A stretch of 64,000 nucleotides of DNA from Pseudomonas sp. GM49 (GTDB lineage: Bacteria > Pseudomonadota > Gammaproteobacteria > Pseudomonadales > Pseudomonadaceae): contig NZ_AKJL01000110.1 of assembly GCF_000282355.1 (NCBI RefSeq), positions 59,930 through 123,929 of the forward strand. The letters are read 5' to 3'. Each line of letters starts with the position of its first letter. Position 1 is the stretch's first letter. Positions 54,587-64,000 of the stretch are shown here, one piece after another. A program made the position numbers and the translations under genes. Under the pieces are notes generated by a model, which saw only the letters and a list, made by a program, of their open reading frames with translations, did not search any database and had not been told where the DNA came from.

Positions 54587-55056
54587 GCGCGCAGCAACAA
54601 GGCAACGGAGTGCACGGCAATGCCTTCTTCGCGACCGACAAAGCCGAGCTTTTCGGTGGTGGTAGCTTTCACGTTCACTTGATCCAACTCTACTTGAAGA
54701 TCCGCGGCAATCAGCGCGCGCATCGATTCGATATGCGGGGCCATTTTCGGCGCTTGGGCGACGATGGTGTTATCGACGTTGCCGACTTTCCAGCCTTTGG
54801 CGTGGACCAGTGCGACGACGTGACGCAACAGCGCACGGCTGTCGGCGCCCTTGAATTGCGGGTCGGTATCCGGGAAATGCTTGCCGATGTCGCCCAGCGC
54901 CGCGGCGCCGAGCAAGGCATCGCTCAAGGCGTGCAAGAGGACGTCACCGTCAGAGTGAGCGAGCAACCCGAAGCTGTGTGCAATGCGCACACCGCCCAGA
55001 GTGATGAAATCGCCTTCAGCGAAACGGTGCACATCATAGCCGTGGCCAATACGCAT
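54583..55056 (-). CDS. ispF: 2-C-methyl-D-erythritol 2,4-cyclodiphosphate synthase
   Basis: This 157-residue IspF has metal-binding [41 protein letters not shown] (given in part) and C-terminal [14 protein letters not shown]. It catalyses a middle step of the MEP isoprenoid pathway. ATG 55056 comes immediately after the T-tract of a terminator hairpin, with no proper Shine-Dalgarno. The next in-frame ATG is well inside the conserved domain, so the start is probably right. Confidence 0.94.
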   Translation of the reverse strand: MRIGHGYDVHRFAEGDFITLGGVRIAHSFGLLAHSDGDVLLHALSDALLGAAALGDIGKHFPDTDPQFKGADSRALLRHVVALVHAKGWKVGNVDNTIVAQAPKMAPHIESMRALIAADLQVELDQVNVKATTTEKLGFVGREEGIAVHSVALLLRA

Positions 55057-55086
55057 AAAAAAACGCCCCGATTTTTGTCAGGGCGT
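55057..55086 (-). terminator. Terminator of the adhC-fghA unit, touching the ispF start codon
   Basis: On the - strand ACGCCC...GGGCGT with a 12-nt loop is followed by TTTTTTT and then directly by the ispF ATG. Confidence 0.75.
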
Positions 55087-55099
55087 GATTCTACCTGCA

Positions 55100-55945
55100 T
55101 TAGCCAACCAGAGCATGCGCGTGATGCCGCAAGTGCTCATCGATGAAACTGGCGATGAAGAAATAGCTGTGGTCATAGCCGGGCTGCAGGCGCAACGTCA
55201 GCGGGTGACCGGCCAGTTTGGCCGCCTGCTGCAAGGCTTCCGGCTTGAGCTGATTGGCGAGGAAATCGTCGCGATCGCCTTGGTCGACCAACAGCGGCAA
55301 CTTTTCATCAGCCTCGGCAATCAACGCACAGGCATCCCATTCGCGCCATTTCGAACGGTCTTCTCCCAGATAGCGGGAAAAGGCTTTCTGCCCCCACGGG
55401 CAATCCATCGGATTGTTGATTGGCGAGAACGCCGACACCGACCGATAACGCCCCGGATTGCGCAAGGCGCAGACCAGCGCGCCGTGGCCACCCATGGAAT
55501 GGCCGCTGATGCCGCGTCTGTCCGAGGCCGGGAAATGGGCTTCGACCAATGCCGGCAATTCCTGCACGACATAGTCATGCATCCGATAGTGGCGCGACCA
55601 CGGTTCCTGGGTGGCATTCAGGTAAAACCCGGCACCGAGGCCAAAGTCCCAGGCGCCATCCGGATCGCCAGGCACATCAGGACCGCGAGGACTGGTGTCC
55701 GGCGCGACGATGATCAGCCCCAACTCGGCGGCCATGCGCATGGCACCGGCCTTTTGCATGAAGTTCTCGTCGGTGCAGGTCAGGCCGGATAACCAGTACA
55801 ACACCGGCAGCTTGCCGCCCTGCTCCGCCTGCGGCGGCAGGTACACGGCGAACACCATGTCGCAGCCGAGCACTTCCGAGCGATGGCGATAACGCTTGTG
55901 CCAGCCGCCAAAACTTTTCTGGCAGGAGATGTTTTCCAGGCTCAT
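55100..55945 (-). CDS. fghA: S-formylglutathione hydrolase
   Basis: This 281-residue esterase D family serine hydrolase has a nucleophile in [13 protein letters not shown] (GHSMGG), [16 protein letters not shown] (oxyanion region) and the C-terminal histidine in GYDHSYFFI. It converts S-formylglutathione to glutathione and formate. 8 nt separate it from adhC, so the two formaldehyde-detoxification genes form one unit. Confidence 0.95.
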   Translation of the reverse strand: MSLENISCQKSFGGWHKRYRHRSEVLGCDMVFAVYLPPQAEQGGKLPVLYWLSGLTCTDENFMQKAGAMRMAAELGLIIVAPDTSPRGPDVPGDPDGAWDFGLGAGFYLNATQEPWSRHYRMHDYVVQELPALVEAHFPASDRRGISGHSMGGHGALVCALRNPGRYRSVSAFSPINNPMDCPWGQKAFSRYLGEDRSKWREWDACALIAEADEKLPLLVDQGDRDDFLANQLKPEALQQAAKLAGHPLTLRLQPGYDHSYFFIASFIDEHLRHHAHALVG

Positions 55946-55953
55946 GTCCGACC

Positions 55954-58069
<2,116 letters not shown>

Positions 58070-58117
58070 GCGTTTGCCGGCGTGTCAGAACGATATCGGT
58101 CATCTGTACTACCGCTA

Positions 58118-58223
58118 TCGTCGGAACGCCGCCCGGAGCAAACTCGCTCCCACAGTGAGCGGGGTCGAGCACAAATCTTGTGAACGCCAGTAAACCCTGT
58201 GAGAGCGAGCTTGCTCGCGATTG
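58118..58223. repeat. REP doublet, tail-to-tail
   Basis: ATCGTCGGAACGCCGCCCGGAGCA...GCTCCCACAG is followed by TGTGAGAGCGAGCTTGCTCGCGAT. This is the same arrangement as 22382-22476 and 35292-35397. Confidence 0.75.
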
Positions 58224-58247
58224 GAGGCGACGCAGAAACAAAGTCAA

Positions 58248-58955
58248 TCAGCGGCGATTGGCCCAACGCTGACGCAACCACTCAAGGTCTTCAGGACGCG
58301 TAACCTTGAGGTTGTCGGACCGCCCTTCGATCAGGCGGGGTGCCGAGCCGGCCCACTCCATCGCCGAAGCTTCATCGGTAACAACGGCATCGGCCACCAG
58401 ACTGTCCGCCAGTGCGCGATGCAACGCGCCAAGGCGGAACATCTGCGGCGTGTAGGCTTGCCAGATCACACTGCGATCCACGGTTTCGACCACACGACCA
58501 TGCTTGTCGACTCGCTTGAGCGTGTCCCGCGCCGGCACCGCGAGCAGTCCACCGACAGGATCGTCAGCCAGCTCAGCCAGCAGCTTGTCCAGATCGTCAC
58601 GGCTGAGGTTTGGTCGTGCGGCATCGTGAACCAGTACCCAATCCTCATCTTCAGCGCCCTGTGCGTGCAAATGCAGCAGCGCATTGAGCACCGACCCGGA
58701 GCGCTCGGCGCCGCCCTCGACCCGGACAATACGCGGATCAGCAGCACACGCCAGGTTCGGCCAATAAGGATCATCAACAGCAAGACTGACCACCAGGCCT
58801 TTCAGGCAAGGATGATCAAGGAAACAGCCGAGGCTGTGTTCGAGAATAGTGCGCCCGCCCAGTTGCAAGTATTGCTTGGGACGGTCCGCGGCCATACGGG
58901 CACCGACGCCCGCGGCAGGAATCACGGCCCAGAAGGCCGGTAACGTCTGGTTCAT
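58248..58955 (-). CDS. ispD: 2-C-methyl-D-erythritol 4-phosphate cytidylyltransferase
   Basis: This 235-residue IspD has the nucleotide-binding start VIPAAGVGARMAADRPKQYL, VLVHDAARPN and ITRPEDLEW-like end (VTRPEDLEWL). It couples CTP to MEP in isoprenoid synthesis. ATGA overlap with ftsB upstream. In Pseudomonas ispD and ispF are close but separated by the formaldehyde genes, as here. Confidence 0.95.
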   Translation of the reverse strand: MNQTLPAFWAVIPAAGVGARMAADRPKQYLQLGGRTILEHSLGCFLDHPCLKGLVVSLAVDDPYWPNLACAADPRIVRVEGGAERSGSVLNALLHLHAQGAEDEDWVLVHDAARPNLSRDDLDKLLAELADDPVGGLLAVPARDTLKRVDKHGRVVETVDRSVIWQAYTPQMFRLGALHRALADSLVADAVVTDEASAMEWAGSAPRLIEGRSDNLKVTRPEDLEWLRQRWANRR

Positions 58956-59230
58956 TGCGCCAACTGGTAAAGGGTTTCACCGTCCTTGACCATGCCCAGC
59001 TCATGGCGAGCCCGTTCTTCAACGGTCTCCATGCCCTTTTTCAACTCACTGACTTCGGCGTCCATTACCCGGTTGCGCTCCAGCAATGCCTGGTTCTCAG
59101 CTTGCTGATCCGCAATCTGCTGCGTCAACTCGGCCACTTGCGCCAGACTGCCATTTCCCACCCACAGGCGGTACTGCAGGCCAGCCAGCAACAGGAGCAA
59201 GACGAGGAACAACCAATTGGGACTGCGCAT
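58952..59230 (-). CDS. ftsB: Cell division protein FtsB
   Basis: This 92-residue single-pass membrane protein has a transmembrane helix at about residues 6-21 (LFLVLLLLLAGLQYRLWVG) followed by a leucine-zipper coiled coil (AELTQQIADQQAENQALLERN). It ends HELGMVKDGETLYQLAQ. With FtsL and FtsQ it forms the divisome activator complex. It overlaps ispD by 4 nt. Confidence 0.95.
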   Translation of the reverse strand: MRSPNWLFLVLLLLLAGLQYRLWVGNGSLAQVAELTQQIADQQAENQALLERNRVMDAEVSELKKGMETVEERARHELGMVKDGETLYQLAQ

Positions 59231-59392
59231 CGAATATCAGGTATCCAGTGAAAAAAGACAGCCATGCCAAACGTGAAGCTTCTGATAGCACGAAGCCTGG
59301 AAAACCCAGGCTTGTGCTTATAAGGCATCAGATTAGTGGCAAAATCGTCGCTGTAGCGATTTTTCCGACACAATCCGGTGTCTTTTTTTATA
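59231..59392. other. eno-ftsB gap with stem-loop
   Basis: This 162-nt gap contains a 13-bp hairpin at 59288-59318 (AGCAC, one bulge, AAGCCTGG; loop AAAAC). No T-tract follows on the - strand, so it is more likely an RNA processing or stability element between eno and ftsB. Confidence 0.5.
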
Positions 59393-60820
<1,428 letters not shown>

Positions 60821-60838
60821 TTACCGGAGAATTGAGGA

Positions 60839-63595
<2,757 letters not shown>

Positions 63596-64000
63596 TCAGC
63601 TCAAACCTTGATCTTCGTTCAGTGGCTGCCAATGCAAATGCCAGTCGCCGATCGCATCGCCATCGAGCCCCTTGAGGTTCGCTACCGCCAGCAATTGCCC
63701 GTCTTTGTAGAGCAGCGGCAATCTGCCGCGCACGAAGGACGGTACACCGCTTTCATTGAGCAAACGTTTCAGGTCCCGATGGCCGCGGCCTGGCAAAGCC
63801 ATGACCTCTCCCCCCTCACGATAGCGGATCTGTAACGGGCCGTCGGGGATTTGCCCGGTGAGCGAAAGCACGCCGTTATCCGCAATTGCCAGCGGTGAAG
63901 CCGGATCCTGCCACGCCACGGCGGCGGGCAGAGGGCGCAACCAGCGGCCGGACAGCCACCAGATCCGCCCGCCTGCCCGATGCAGTTCGCCATCGGCCAA
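63596..64000 (-). CDS. tilS: tRNA(Ile)-lysidine synthase TilS, C-terminal part (runs off window)
   Basis: The visible 134 residues are the C-terminal TilS domain, with GHRDLKRLLNESGVPSFVRGRLPLLYKDGQLLAV (given in part). The catalytic PP-loop half lies beyond the window. TilS modifies the anticodon C34 of tRNA-Ile2 to lysidine. The tilS-pyrG order is conserved in Pseudomonas and supports the call. Confidence 0.9.
   Translation of the reverse strand: MADGELHRAGGRIWWLSGRWLRPLPAAVAWQDPASPLAIADNGVLSLTGQIPDGPLQIRYREGGEVMALPGRGHRDLKRLLNESGVPSFVRGRLPLLYKDGQLLAVANLKGLDGDAIGDWHLHWQPLNEDQGLS

Overview
The window is chromosomal DNA of a Pseudomonas species, most probably of the P. fluorescens group. The evidence is the gene content and order: recX-recA-pncC, mutS-fdxA-rsmZ-rpoS-nlpD-pcm-surE-truD-ispF and eno-kdsA-pyrG-tilS follow the Pseudomonas arrangement. 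Genus-typical genes are also present (rhlG, finR/fpr, erdR, aotJQMOP, mprF with virJ, quiP), and REP palindromes of Pseudomonas type fill many intergenic gaps.

Layout. 1-5415 is accessory DNA with visibly lower GC. It holds the end of an amino-acid-type binding protein, a fused permease-ATPase, an amidase, a Rid-family gene broken by two nonsense codons, and a decayed OLD-family nuclease. Core DNA starts inside or just before ychJ (about 5416-5461). 5.4-10.1 kb carries SEC-C proteins, a lipoprotein, a serine-substituted isochorismatase-fold protein and a QuiP-like acylase. 10.4-14.7 kb is a basic amino acid uptake operon (aotJQMOP) with a sigma-54-like promoter. 14.8-23.6 kb holds dcd, a cold-shock gene, a DUF481 protein, an alkyltransferase-like protein, ampG, proS, a lipoprotein and SOS-regulated dinB. 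Two tandem initiator tRNA genes follow. 24.5-28.5 kb is the mprF-virJ lipid aminoacylation pair. Then come kup, rimO, a GNAT protein, a divergent pseudouridine synthase, a DUF1456 protein, rhlG, trmO, fpr/finR, dgkA, erdR, a DTW protein and small proteins. From 41.5 kb onward lie a LOG-family gene, recX-recA-pncC and a two-gene phage/tailocin relic between pncC and mutS. The window ends with the long mutS-to-tilS block.

How the parts fit. SOS control is visible at recA and dinB (CTG-N10-CAG boxes), and the self-cleaving-type repressor next to mutS would also respond to RecA. That repressor appears to control a holin promoter whose -35/-10 region is covered by two ATGCA/TGCAT palindromes, although no tail or lysozyme genes remain. 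The Gac/Rsm pathway is represented by rsmZ with its upstream GacA site. rpoS has a PsrA-type palindrome inside nlpD. Formaldehyde detoxification (adhC-fghA) is divergent from its LysR regulator. Isoprenoid (ispD, ispF), KDO (kdsA), CTP (pyrG), enolase and cell division (ftsB) genes make up the right end.
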